Notes: a model not told the origin generated them from the sequence alone. 22,618 nucleotides of DNA from an uncultured Lachnospiraceae bacterium (GCA_947177885.1 CAMWWF010000006.1:1-22618); one strand, 5' to 3'; numbered from the stretch's first letter, positions 9,631 to 17,835 are shown. A program made the numbers and translations.

Positions 9631-9701
9631 CCGCACATCGTCGGAGGGCAATTCACAGATTACGCTTTGTGTGCGGCACCCATGTGTAATCTGTGAATTG
9701 C
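9631..9701. repeat. Interleaved inverted repeats of unknown role
   Basis: A perfect 16-base inverted repeat, GCAATTCACAGATTAC (9648-9663) and GTAATCTGTGAATTGC (9686-9701), is crossed by a second one, CCGCACA (9631-9637) and TGTGCGG (9670-9676). The two stems interleave, so as RNA they would form a pseudoknot or compete. The element lies between the guaB terminator and the promoter of the next gene, with no T-tract after it. Confidence 0.7.
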
Positions 9702-9749
9702 TGCATGACTGAACTGTTACGATACATGTGTTATATCTGTCAAAAGGTA

Positions 9750-9778
9750 TTGCATATTTAAGGGAAAACGTGTAAGAT
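9750..9778 (+). promoter_or_regulatory. Candidate promoter for the MazG-like/purine genes
   Basis: TTGCAT (9750-9755) and TAAGAT (9773-9778) are 17 bases apart, each matching four or five consensus positions. This would start transcription near 9785, about 80 bases before the chosen start of the MazG-like gene. Confidence 0.4.
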
Positions 9779-9866
9779 TTTTGATAGAGCGGTGCGGAGC
9801 GGAACATTGCAGGCGCCGGTGGAAACAAGACGGTTCAAAACGGAATCGGAACAGGGGGAAAGTAAA

Positions 9867-10226
9867 TTGGACAGGGAGAAATTTATTTCACAAGTAAGCG
9901 TATCTGAGGAAGACGTGGATATGCAATGGATAACAGATGTATTGCAAAAGTCTGTGGAATCCAATAAAAAGGAGGGTACTCAAAGGGGCCATAGAAATCT
10001 GATCATTGTTATGGAAGAACTCTCTGAATTAAGTAAGGAAATTTCCAAAAAGCTCAGGGGAAAGGGCGATCAGACCCGTATTCTTGAGGAACTGGCCGAT
10101 GTGCAGCTGGGAATCTATTACGTGCAGGAAATCTGCGGGATCAGCAGCGAAGATTTGCATAAGGCTGTGAATGTCAAGACGCGAAGGCTGGAAGAAACAC
10201 TGAAAGAAAAAGGTATGTACCGGTAA
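9867..10226 (+). CDS. MazG-like nucleotide pyrophosphohydrolase
   Basis: A small all-alpha NTP pyrophosphohydrolase of about 119 residues. The metal-binding signature is visible as EELSE (50-54) and, after a loop, ELAD (75-78), inside the conserved run RGHRNLIIVMEELSELSKEI. Enzymes of this superfamily hydrolyse nucleoside triphosphates to monophosphates plus pyrophosphate, often to remove non-canonical nucleotides. Its substrate here is unknown. I chose the TTG at 9867 because GGGGGAAAG lies just upstream and the N-terminal residues DREKFISQ look family-like; ATG 9921 with GAGGAAG eight bases upstream is a real alternative. An upstream GTG at 9792 has no ribosome binding site. Position between guaB and the IMP synthesis genes suggests purine nucleotide housekeeping, by inference. 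Confidence 0.85.
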   Translation: MDREKFISQVSVSEEDVDMQWITDVLQKSVESNKKEGTQRGHRNLIIVMEELSELSKEISKKLRGKGDQTRILEELADVQLGIYYVQEICGISSEDLHKAVNVKTRRLEETLKEKGMYR

Positions 10227-10264
10227 AATAAAAATCATGGAAGCAACTGGAATGGAGGAAGAAC

Positions 10265-10972
10265 ATGACATCACTGAAACAGGAATTGCTTGGGAATGCG
10301 TATCCCGGAAGAGGCATCGTCATCGGACGTTCCGCCGACGGAAGGCAGGCGGTTACGGCCTATTTTATCATGGGAAGGAGTTCTAACAGCCGTAACCGTA
10401 TCTTTGTGACGGACGGGGAAGGAATCCGCACGGAGGCCTTTGATCCCTCCAAACTGGAGGACCCCAGTCTGATCATTTATGCGCCGGTCCGTGTACTGGG
10501 AAATAAGACCATCGTCACCAACGGCGACCAGACGGACACCATCTATGAGGGAATGGATAAACAGCTGACTTTTGAACAGTCACTCCGCTGCAGGGAATTT
10601 GAGCCGGACGGCCCCAATTATACTCCCCGCATTTCCGGTATCATGCATATAGAGGGTGGGAACTATAACTATGCCATGTCAATTTTAAAGAGCAATAACG
10701 GAGATCCCTCCACCTGTATCCGTAATACCTTTGCCTATGAGAATCCCAAAGCCGGAGAGGGGCGGTTCCTTCATACATATATGCATGACGGCGATCCTCT
10801 GCCCAGTTTTCAGGGGGAACCTAAGGCGGTAGAGATCGATCAGGATATCGACGATTTTACTGAGATGATCTGGAACAGTCTCAACGAAGAGAATAAAGTG
10901 TCCCTGTTTGTCAGATACATTGATATTGAGACCGGAAAATACGAGACCCGGATCGTGAATAAGAACCAGTGA
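10265..10972 (+). CDS. IMP cyclohydrolase, archaeal PurO-type fold
   Basis: The 235-residue protein begins ELLGNAYPGRGIVIGRSADG and contains YFIMGRSSNSRNRIF, typical of the IMP cyclohydrolase family first known from archaeal PurO. It would close the ring of FAICAR to give IMP, the last step of purine synthesis. This fold is unrelated to the N-terminal MGS-like domain of bacterial PurH. The next gene encodes only the formyltransferase half of PurH, so the two proteins together supply both PurH activities. The start is set by GGAGG in the shared leader AATGGAGGAAGAAC. It follows the MazG-like gene by 38 bases and is likely co-transcribed with it. The assignment is by family resemblance from memory; I have not marked catalytic residues. 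Confidence 0.85.
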   Translation: MTSLKQELLGNAYPGRGIVIGRSADGRQAVTAYFIMGRSSNSRNRIFVTDGEGIRTEAFDPSKLEDPSLIIYAPVRVLGNKTIVTNGDQTDTIYEGMDKQLTFEQSLRCREFEPDGPNYTPRISGIMHIEGGNYNYAMSILKSNNGDPSTCIRNTFAYENPKAGEGRFLHTYMHDGDPLPSFQGEPKAVEIDQDIDDFTEMIWNSLNEENKVSLFVRYIDIETGKYETRIVNKNQ

Positions 10973-11133
10973 TCTCATATACAGATCAGAGTATGTAGCA
11001 GCATTGTTCATGAAAGAAGCATGTATTTGTCATATCTGATGTACGGGTATTCAAATGTAACGTGACAGTCATTTCAGGGCCGGCTGTTGTTAGAGAAGAT
11101 ACTAATAATTTCAGAACCGGATAGGAGATCAAG

Positions 11134-12312
11134 ATGAAAGAAATCGAATTAAAATACGGATGTAATCCCAATCAAAAGCCCTCCCGCATCTATATGGAGG
11201 ACGGATGCGAACTACCCGTCACCGTGTTGAACGGCAAGCCCGGATATATCAATTTCCTGGATGCATTCAACGGATGGCAGCTGGTAAAGGAATTGAAAGA
11301 GGCAACAGGGCTTCCCGCAGCCACGTCCTTTAAGCATGTCTCTCCCGCAGGCGCGGCGGTAGGCCTTCCCCTGGACGACACACTGGCTAAGATCTACTGG
11401 GTGGACGATCTGGGTGAGCTTTCGCCTCTTGCCTGTGCCTATGCCAGAGCAAGAGGCGCGGACAGAATGTCTTCCTTCGGCGATTTTATCGCATTGTCGG
11501 ATGTCTGTGACGCGGATACCGCAAGGCTGATCAAGAGAGAGGTATCCGACGGCGTCATCGCTCCCGGATATACGGATGAGGCAATGGAGCTGTTAAAGGC
11601 GAAGAAGAAGGGGAATTACAATGTGATCCGGATCGATCCTTCCTACACTCCCGCTGAGATTGAGAGAAAGCAGGTATACGGCATCACCTTTGAACAGGGC
11701 AGGAACGAACTGGATATCAACGGAGATCTTCTTTCCAATATTGTGACGCAGAATAAGGAAATTCCGGAGGCGGCGCTGATCGACATGAAGATTGCGCTGA
11801 TCACCCTGAAATACACCCAGTCAAATTCCGTATGTTATGTAAAGGGCGGCCAGGCCATCGGTATCGGCGCGGGACAGCAGTCCCGTATCCACTGTACCAG
11901 ACTGGCAGGCCAGAAGGCGGACAACTGGTTCCTACGTCAGTCTCCTCAGGTAATGAACTTACAGTTTGCGGACGGTCTGGGCAGAGCGGACAGGGACAAC
12001 GCCATTGATGTATACATAGGCGACGAATATATGGATGTGCTGGCAGACGGCGTGTGGGAGAGGACCTTCAAGGTAAAGCCTTCCGTGTTTACCGGAGAGG
12101 AAAAGCGCGCATGGCTGGATAAGATGCAGGATGTGACGCTGGGCAGCGATGCCTTCTTCCCTTTCTCCGACAATATTGAGAGAGCCCATAAGAGCGGTGT
12201 GAAATATATTGCCCAGCCCGGCGGTTCCGTGCGGGATGACGCGGTCATTGAGTGCTGTGATAAGTATCAAATGGTGATGGCATTTACGGGCATCAGACTG
12301 TTCCACCATTAG
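11134..12312 (+). CDS. purH: Stand-alone AICAR formyltransferase (PurH C-terminal domain only)
   Basis: The 392-residue protein transfers a formyl group from 10-formyl-tetrahydrofolate to AICAR, giving FAICAR. Diagnostic motifs are TSFKHVSPAGAAVG with Lys67-His68 and NSVCYVKGGQAIGIGAG (from residue 231) followed by QQSRIHCTRLAG. Usual bifunctional PurH is about 510-530 residues, with an N-terminal MGS-like IMP cyclohydrolase domain; that domain is absent, since the protein begins KYGCNPNQKPSRIYM directly at the transferase. The upstream PurO-type gene supplies the missing activity. The start has TAGGAGATCAAG before the ATG. The gap to the upstream gene is 161 bases and contains no clear terminator, so co-transcription is likely. 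The symbol is used loosely; only the formyltransferase half is present. Confidence 0.93.
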   Translation: MKEIELKYGCNPNQKPSRIYMEDGCELPVTVLNGKPGYINFLDAFNGWQLVKELKEATGLPAATSFKHVSPAGAAVGLPLDDTLAKIYWVDDLGELSPLACAYARARGADRMSSFGDFIALSDVCDADTARLIKREVSDGVIAPGYTDEAMELLKAKKKGNYNVIRIDPSYTPAEIERKQVYGITFEQGRNELDINGDLLSNIVTQNKEIPEAALIDMKIALITLKYTQSNSVCYVKGGQAIGIGAGQQSRIHCTRLAGQKADNWFLRQSPQVMNLQFADGLGRADRDNAIDVYIGDEYMDVLADGVWERTFKVKPSVFTGEEKRAWLDKMQDVTLGSDAFFPFSDNIERAHKSGVKYIAQPGGSVRDDAVIECCDKYQMVMAFTGIRLFHH

Positions 12313-12329
12313 AGTGCGGCAGGCCGCGA

Positions 12330-12375
12330 AGTGGGACGTGCAGACCGGAGGGAATGATTTTTCAGACATGCTCCA
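12330..12375. repeat. Partial dispersed repeat, copy B
   Basis: AGTGGGACGTGCAGACCGGA (12330-12349) and GGGAATGATTTTTCAGACAT (12350-12369) closely match the right half of copy A. Its upstream GAAGTGGG...GTGC portion also matches the terminator-associated copy at 7762-7774. The left arm is missing, apart from a small GCGG/CCGC hairpin at 12316-12327. Confidence 0.6.
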
Positions 12376-12431
12376 GTCAGGCTGTCCGGTGAGTGACGTG
12401 AGAGTCATAATACCGACAGGTACAAAAGCAT

Positions 12432-12455
12432 ACATCTGCCGGCGGCAGCAGATGT
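12432..12455 (+). promoter_or_regulatory. Hairpin in the leader of the DHH gene
   Basis: ACATCTGC (12432-12439) pairs perfectly with GCAGATGT (12448-12455), with a further GC-rich loop. It ends about 30 bases before the start codon and 15 bases before the ribosome binding site. Function unknown. Confidence 0.35.
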
Positions 12456-12484
12456 TACCCGGGCGAAACAGGAAGGGACTGTAA

Positions 12485-14011
12485 ATGAAGCTTTCAGATC
12501 TTGAACAATTTAGCAGGATAACGATTCAATGTCATGACAATCCGGATGCAGATTCCCTTGCATCCGGATATGGTTTATATTGCTTTTTTCAGAGCAGGGG
12601 TAAGCAGGTTCGGCTGGTGTACAGCGGCAGGAACAGGATCCGGAAATCAAATCTGAAATTAATGGTGGAAAAGCTGGAACTTCCGGTGGAGTACATTTCC
12701 GTGGAGCAGGCGGCTGCTCTTACCCTGGAGGGGCTGCTGATCACCGCGGACTGTCAGTACGGAGCGGGGAATGTGACGAAGCTGGCGGCGGAGAACGTGG
12801 CTGTCATTGATCATCATCAGGCGGAAATGGAAGCTGCGAAATGGTGGGAGATTCATCCGGGGCTTGGCAGCTGTTCTACCTTAGTGTGGAAAATGCTGAC
12901 GGAGGAAGGCTTTGAGATTCGTGATGACAGGGGATTGGGAACGGCGCTGTACTATGGACTGTACTCCGATACCAATCAGTTCTCGGAGCTGCATAATCCG
13001 CTGGATATGGATATGATAGATGACCTTCCGGTGGACAACGGCCTGATCACACTGTTCCGGAATTCCAATATTTCCCTGCAAGAGCTGGAGATAGCGGGTA
13101 TTGCCCTGATACGGTACAGCTATAACGACGATTATGAGTTTGCGGTCATCAAATCGCAGCCCTGTGACCCCAATATCCTGGGGTTGATCAGCGATTTCCT
13201 GTTGCAGGTGGATGCGATCAAGACCTGTGTGGTGTTCAACGAGGTAAATGACGGCTATAAATTTTCCGTCCGGAGCTGTATCCGGGAGGTGAATGCCAGT
13301 GAGCTGGCCGCCTATCTGGCGGAAGGCATGGGATCCGGCGGCGGCCATTATGAGAAGGCGGGCGGCTTTATCAGCCTGCGCCGCTATGAAGAAAAGTTTC
13401 CCACCCTGCATACGGAGGGGTACTTTAACAATCGTATGACAGAGTATTTTGACAGTTTTGAAGTGATTTATGCGGAGAAATATGAGGCCGATCTGAGTAC
13501 CATGAAGTCCTATGTCAAAAGGAGAATTCCCCTGGGCTATGTCAGAGCCGGCGAGATTCTGCCGGTGGGAACCCCGATCACCATCCGCACGCTGGAGGGG
13601 GATATCGATTTGACGGTGGAGGAAGACCTCTATATCATGATCGGTGTCAAGGGGGAAGTCTATCCCAACCGCCGGGCGAAATTCATGGATTCGTATGAGA
13701 TGTTGGATCAGCCATATAATAACAGTGCGGCTCTGAGCGTAACGGAGTATGCTCCCACCATAAAGAACCGGGAGAGCGGGGAGACTTTACCGCTCACCGA
13801 AATCGCGAAATTGTGTATGCCCACCGGGGAGGTGCACATCCATGCCCGGCCCCTGGACAAGGGCGTGAAGGTATTTACCGCATGGGACAAGAACAAATAT
13901 ATGCTGGGCAGACCGGGGGATTATCTTGCAGTCCGCTGTGATGACCGTCATGATATTTATGTGGTGGAGCGGGATATTTTTTCGAGGAGCTATGATGAAA
14001 TGCAGATATGA
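12485..14011 (+). CDS. DHH-family phosphoesterase with duplicated C-terminal domain
   Basis: The first 320 or so residues form a DHH/DHHA1 phosphoesterase of the NrnA-like type. Motif I is CHDNPDADS (His17, Asp21, Asp23), Asp89 is in ITADCQ, the DHH motif is VIDHHQ (109-111), and the DHHA1 glycine motif is GSGGGHYEKAGG (His288). Relatives hydrolyse nanoRNA, pAp or cyclic dinucleotide products using Mn2+. The protein is 508 residues, much longer than NrnA (about 320). The extra part seems to hold two related segments (about 358-403 and 455-506) sharing a D/E-x-x-hydrophobic strand then a SY-D/E-M ending. I do not recognise that extension with certainty. The next gene overlaps the end by 17 bases, so translation is probably coupled. 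Substrate is unknown. Confidence 0.88.
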   Translation: MKLSDLEQFSRITIQCHDNPDADSLASGYGLYCFFQSRGKQVRLVYSGRNRIRKSNLKLMVEKLELPVEYISVEQAAALTLEGLLITADCQYGAGNVTKLAAENVAVIDHHQAEMEAAKWWEIHPGLGSCSTLVWKMLTEEGFEIRDDRGLGTALYYGLYSDTNQFSELHNPLDMDMIDDLPVDNGLITLFRNSNISLQELEIAGIALIRYSYNDDYEFAVIKSQPCDPNILGLISDFLLQVDAIKTCVVFNEVNDGYKFSVRSCIREVNASELAAYLAEGMGSGGGHYEKAGGFISLRRYEEKFPTLHTEGYFNNRMTEYFDSFEVIYAEKYEADLSTMKSYVKRRIPLGYVRAGEILPVGTPITIRTLEGDIDLTVEEDLYIMIGVKGEVYPNRRAKFMDSYEMLDQPYNNSAALSVTEYAPTIKNRESGETLPLTEIAKLCMPTGEVHIHARPLDKGVKVFTAWDKNKYMLGRPGDYLAVRCDDRHDIYVVERDIFSRSYDEMQI

Positions 14012-15130
14012 TGCCTTTATAAGCTACCGGCATACGGAATTGGACAAATTTGCAGCGGAGAACCTTCATCGACAGATGGAGGCTTTTCGTTTGCCGGGAA
14101 AGCTCTCCGACAGGAGGGAAGGGAGGACAAGGATCACTCGGGTCTTCCGAGACCGGGATGAGCTGCCTATGACGAATGATCTGGAAGAAAATATCATGGA
14201 AGCGCTGCAGGAGTCGGAGTATCTGGTAGTGATTTGCTCTCCCAGGCTGCGGGAGTCCCTCTGGTGCAGAATCCCGACGGTACCGCCGGGATCGTGCGCA
14301 GGCAGCTGGAGCCCTTGGCGGCGGACATCCGAGGCAGGACGAAGCGGGATATGCTGAAAGCGCTGAAGACAGAGAAACTGCGGCTGCTGGCACCCATGTT
14401 TTCCCTGAATTACGACGATCTGCGCCAGCGCCACAGGGAGAGGCGCATGAAGCGGATCCTGGCGGTCTCGTCTACGGCCGCGGCGGTGTGTCTGTGCTTT
14501 GGTGCATTCAGCACATACATGGCGCTGCGGATCCAAAGACAGAAAGAACAGATAGAAGAACAGGCGGCCGTATTGGAAGAACAGGCGCTCTCACTGAAAG
14601 TGCAGGCGGCGGAGATAGAGGCCCGGAATGAAGCGCTTCTGGAGAACCAGGCCCGGAATCTGGCGGCGGAAGCGCTGCGTCTTCTGGAACAGGGAGACAG
14701 GATCCAGGCGATAGAAACGGCAGCCTGCGCACTGACCGAATATGAAGGTATGGCGCTTCCCTACACGCCTGAAGCGCAATATGCCCTTATGGAAAGCCTG
14801 CTTCAGACAGAGTTGGCCAGTGATGACGGGAGTCGGAATAAAGAGAAACTTGTGTTCTGGAATCTTTCCACAGGAGAATTGTGGGAGGCTCCGGCGGATA
14901 CATACCGGGTTGCAGATGTGGAGGTTGTGAATGGTGTTGCCTATGTGCCGGATAATTGTGTGGAAGAGAACTATGACAGCTTACATACGCGGCTTACGGC
15001 ATGGGATTTGATGACGCGTGAAATTTTATGGCGAAGCAGTTATGAGAGCAGGAGAGACGGAAAGCAGTATGCAATTCCCATCTATTCACCGGAAGAATTG
15101 CTTGCTAAGGCACTGTCAGATGTGTTATGA
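13995..15130 (+). pseudogene. Decayed TIR-domain membrane protein gene (frameshift and deletions)
   Basis: The first frame starts at ATG 13995 (GAGGAG five bases upstream) and encodes the TIR start YDAFISYRHTELDKFAAENL, then RVFRDRDELPMTNDLEE and VICSPRLRESLWC (Cys91). After about 14267 the frame loses similarity, ending at 14357. Similarity resumes in another frame from about 14264 (QNPDGTAGIVRRQLEPLAAD), then LLAPMFSLNYDDLRQRHRER, a membrane segment (AVSSTAAAVCLCFGAF), a Gln/Glu-rich coiled coil and a short remnant with VFWNLSTGELW resembling one WD40 blade. From memory, intact Lachnospiraceae relatives are much longer, with about 40 residues between LWC and this point and a C-terminal beta-propeller. 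So I infer a frame-disrupting internal deletion near 14264-14270 and loss of most of the propeller near 14800-14835. The deleted piece should include the likely catalytic Glu. Confidence 0.8.
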
Positions 15131-15131
15131 T
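15102..15131 (+). promoter_or_regulatory. Candidate promoter for glnS, extended -10
   Basis: TTGCTA (15102-15107) and TATGAT (15126-15131) are 18 bases apart, and TGT directly before the -10 box makes an extended -10 (TGTTATGAT). It lies in the end of the decayed TIR gene and would start transcription near 15138, about 70 bases before glnS. Confidence 0.5.
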
Positions 15132-15208
15132 AACAATGATACTATTTAAACAGTTACCGGATAAGAATAGTGAGAAAAGAGATAGAGGAAAAGGACAGGA
15201 TGAAATAG

Positions 15209-16891
15209 ATGAGTGAAGCAGAATCAAAGAATTTTATCGAGATGATCATTGAGAAAGATCTGGCGGAGGGTGTTTATGATACGGTCAGGACCCGTTTTCC
15301 GCCGGAACCCAACGGATACCTTCATATCGGGCATGCCAAGTCGATTCTTGTCAATTACGGGCTCGCCCAAAAATACGGCGGCAAGTTCAACATGCGTTTC
15401 GATGACACCAATCCCACCAAAGAAGATGTCGAATTTGTGGAATCAATAAAAGAGGATGTTCAGTGGCTGGGTGCCGACTGGGAGGACAGATTGTTTTTTG
15501 CCTCCGGTTATTTCGGGCAGATGTATGAGGCAGCAGTAAAGCTGATCAAAAAGGGCAGGGCATATGTGTCCGATCTGACTGCGGAACAGATCAGGGAATA
15601 CAGGGGATCCTTTACGGAACCGGGAAAGGAAGACCCCGGCAGGAACCGCTCCGTGGAAGAAAATCTGCAGATGTTCGAGGATATGAAGAACGGGAAGTAT
15701 GCCGACGGAGAGAAGGTGCTCCGGGCCCGGATCGATATGACGTCCCCGAATATTAACATGCGGGATCCTGTGATCTACCGTGTGGCGCATATGTCGCACC
15801 ATAATACCGGAGATGAATGGTGTATTTATCCCATGTATGATTTTGCACATCCCATCGAGGATGCCATTGAAGGGATCACCCATTCCATCTGTACGCTGGA
15901 ATTTGAAGATCACAGACCGCTCTACGATTGGGTGGTAAGGGAACTGGAATATCCGCACCCCCCGAAACAGATCGAGCAGGCGAAGATGTACCTGAAGAAT
16001 GTGGTGACCGGTAAGCGGTATATTAAGAAGCTAGTCCTGGAAGGCAGGGTGGATGGCTGGGATGATCCCAGGCTGGTGTCCATCGCTGCATTGAGGCGGA
16101 GAGGATTTACTCCTGAATCCATCCGGATGTTCGTGGAGATGTGCGGTGTGTCCAAGGCACAGTCCGTTGCGGATTCCGCGGCTCTCGAGTATTGCATCCG
16201 GGAGGATCTGAAGCCTAAGGCGTCCCGTTATATGGCGGTTCTGGATCCTGTAAAGCTGATCATTGACAATTATCCGGAAGGGCAGACGGAAATGGTGACT
16301 GCCGTGAATAATCCTGAAAATGAAGAGCTTGGTTCCAGACAGATGCCTTTTGGCAGAGAGCTTTATATAGAGAGGGAAGATTTCATGGAAGAACCTCCCA
16401 AAAAGTATTTCCGAATGTTCCCCGGTAATGAGGTACGCCTTATGAATGCTTATTTCGTGACCTGTACCGGCTGTGTGAAGGATGAGCAGGGAAATATCAC
16501 CGAGATACACTGTACCTATGATCCTGCTTCTAAGGGCGGCAACAGCCCTGACGGAAGAAAGGTAAAGGGCACTATCCACTGGGTGGCTGCCGAAAAGGCC
16601 GTGAAGGCGGAAGTACGCCTTTATGAGAACCTGATCGACGAGGCTGTTGCGGACGAGAAGGGTGCCATTTACAGTGAAGACGGAGAACTGTACCTGAATC
16701 CCAATTCACTTACGGTTTTAAAGGACTGCAGGCTGGAACCCGCTTTTGCGGAAGCGAAGGCATATGACCGCTTTCAGTTTGTGAGACAGGGCTTCTTCTG
16801 TGTTGATGCCAAGGACACAAAGCCCGGCGCTTTGGTATTTAACAGGATTGTCTCGTTGAAGAGTTCTTTCGTATTGCCGAAAAAGGATTGA
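15209..16891 (+). CDS. glnS: Glutaminyl-tRNA synthetase with altered KMSKS loop
   Basis: A class I synthetase that charges tRNA-Gln with glutamine in the cytoplasm. The 560-residue length is normal. The catalytic fold shows [17 protein letters not shown] (HIGH 39-42), [13 protein letters not shown], the GlnRS-type [19 protein letters not shown] and [14 protein letters not shown], then WDDPRL and [13 protein letters not shown]. Anticodon-binding beta-barrels follow, with KGTIHWV. The second signature, usually VMSKRKL, reads [11 protein letters not shown] (265-275), keeping Lys269 and Arg270 but replacing Met, Ser and the second Lys. The GlnRS-like rather than GluRS-like motifs make the call firm. 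The start has CAGGA eight bases upstream. It seems to have its own promoter in the end of the preceding pseudogene. No clear terminator follows. Confidence 0.95.
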   Translation: MSEAESKNFIEMIIEKDLAEGVYDTVRTRFPPEPNGYLHIGHAKSILVNYGLAQKYGGKFNMRFDDTNPTKEDVEFVESIKEDVQWLGADWEDRLFFASGYFGQMYEAAVKLIKKGRAYVSDLTAEQIREYRGSFTEPGKEDPGRNRSVEENLQMFEDMKNGKYADGEKVLRARIDMTSPNINMRDPVIYRVAHMSHHNTGDEWCIYPMYDFAHPIEDAIEGITHSICTLEFEDHRPLYDWVVRELEYPHPPKQIEQAKMYLKNVVTGKRYIKKLVLEGRVDGWDDPRLVSIAALRRRGFTPESIRMFVEMCGVSKAQSVADSAALEYCIREDLKPKASRYMAVLDPVKLIIDNYPEGQTEMVTAVNNPENEELGSRQMPFGRELYIEREDFMEEPPKKYFRMFPGNEVRLMNAYFVTCTGCVKDEQGNITEIHCTYDPASKGGNSPDGRKVKGTIHWVAAEKAVKAEVRLYENLIDEAVADEKGAIYSEDGELYLNPNSLTVLKDCRLEPAFAEAKAYDRFQFVRQGFFCVDAKDTKPGALVFNRIVSLKSSFVLPKKD

Positions 16892-16914
16892 GGTAATATT
16901 GAGATATAAATAAC

Positions 16915-16959
16915 GTAACACCATATGTAATAAATTGCCGTAAGCGGCAGAATTGTTAC
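16915..16959 (+). promoter_or_regulatory. Structured leader ahead of the DUF2225 gene
   Basis: An outer stem GTAACA (16915-16920)/TGTTAC (16954-16959) encloses an inner hairpin TGCCG (16936-16940)/CGGCA (16945-16949) with a TAAG loop. There is no T-tract, so this is not a good terminator for glnS. Significance uncertain. Confidence 0.3.
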
Positions 16960-16988
16960 AGGCAGCTATCAGAATGGAGGAAAGAATT

Positions 16989-17831
16989 ATGAGTTTATTA
17001 TCAGGATTGGGTGGGTTAGGTCTGAACGGACTGGAAGATATGGATATTTTTGGGGAGGCTGAGAAGGCGGAGGCGAAGAAGAAGGCACAGGAACCTGTAA
17101 AGATCGAAGAAAAGGATCTGATCTACGACAAGACTTTCAAATGCCCCTGCTGTGACTCGGATGCGCCTACAAAGATCATGAAGTCGGGCAAGGCAAAGCT
17201 GATCGGCTCGGATCAGGATCTGAGACCCCGGCATGAAGGGATTGATTCCGTAAAATACGATGTGGTGCTTTGTCCGACCTGTGGTTATACGGCGCTTACC
17301 AGATTTTTCCCCAATCTCACCAGTGCCCAGGCAAAACTGATAAAAGAGAAGATCAGCGTCAGTGTAAAGATTCCCAGTTATACGGGTGATACTTACAGCT
17401 ATAAGGAAGCGGTGGACAGATATCAGCTTGCATTGGTCAATGCGGTGGTGAAGCGTGCGAAAGTCAGCGAGAAGGCATACATCTGCCTGAAGAGTGCATG
17501 GCTCATGAGAGGGTATAGGGAATTTGTAACGGATACGGAGCAGGGAACCCCGGAGCTGGTAGCGGAGCTTAAGGCAAAGGAAGAAGAATATATTCAGAAT
17601 GCATACAATGGTTTTGCGGAGGCGCGACAGAATGAAGGCTTCCCCATGTGCGGTATGGATGAGATCACCATGGACTATCTGCTCGGAGTGCTGGCGGCTC
17701 ATTTGGAGAAATACGATGTGGCAAGCCGCATGGTTGCCTCCATCCTGACGTCTACCACCGCCAATGCCCGTATGAAGGATAAGGCAAGAGATCTGAAAGA
17801 GCAGATCATGGCAAAGATGAAGAATAAATAA
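16989..17831 (+). CDS. DUF2225-family zinc-ribbon protein
   Basis: A 280-residue cytoplasmic protein. After a Gly/Leu-rich and acidic start, a probable zinc ribbon has Cys52 and Cys55 (TFKCPCCDSD) and Cys95 and Cys98 (LCPTCGYTA), with the family-like run SGKAKLIGSDQDLRPRHEGI between them. The rest is alpha-helical, with helical-repeat appearance (AYICLKSAWLMRGYREF, LGVLAAHLEKYDVASRMV). This layout matches DUF2225 proteins, whose role is unknown; zinc binding is inferred from the Cys spacing. The start at 16989 follows TGGAGG by eight bases, and the in-frame ATG at 16953 has no ribosome binding site. The stop is only four bases before the MocR-type regulator gene, so the two are probably co-transcribed and translationally coupled. 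Confidence 0.9.
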   Translation: MSLLSGLGGLGLNGLEDMDIFGEAEKAEAKKKAQEPVKIEEKDLIYDKTFKCPCCDSDAPTKIMKSGKAKLIGSDQDLRPRHEGIDSVKYDVVLCPTCGYTALTRFFPNLTSAQAKLIKEKISVSVKIPSYTGDTYSYKEAVDRYQLALVNAVVKRAKVSEKAYICLKSAWLMRGYREFVTDTEQGTPELVAELKAKEEEYIQNAYNGFAEARQNEGFPMCGMDEITMDYLLGVLAAHLEKYDVASRMVASILTSTTANARMKDKARDLKEQIMAKMKNK

Positions 17832-17835
17832 GTCA

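Noticed and set aside
14255..14275. Programmed frameshift joining the two TIR gene frames
   Set aside because: There is no slippery sequence at the junction, and about 40 residues expected from relatives are missing, including the likely catalytic Glu, so decay is more likely.
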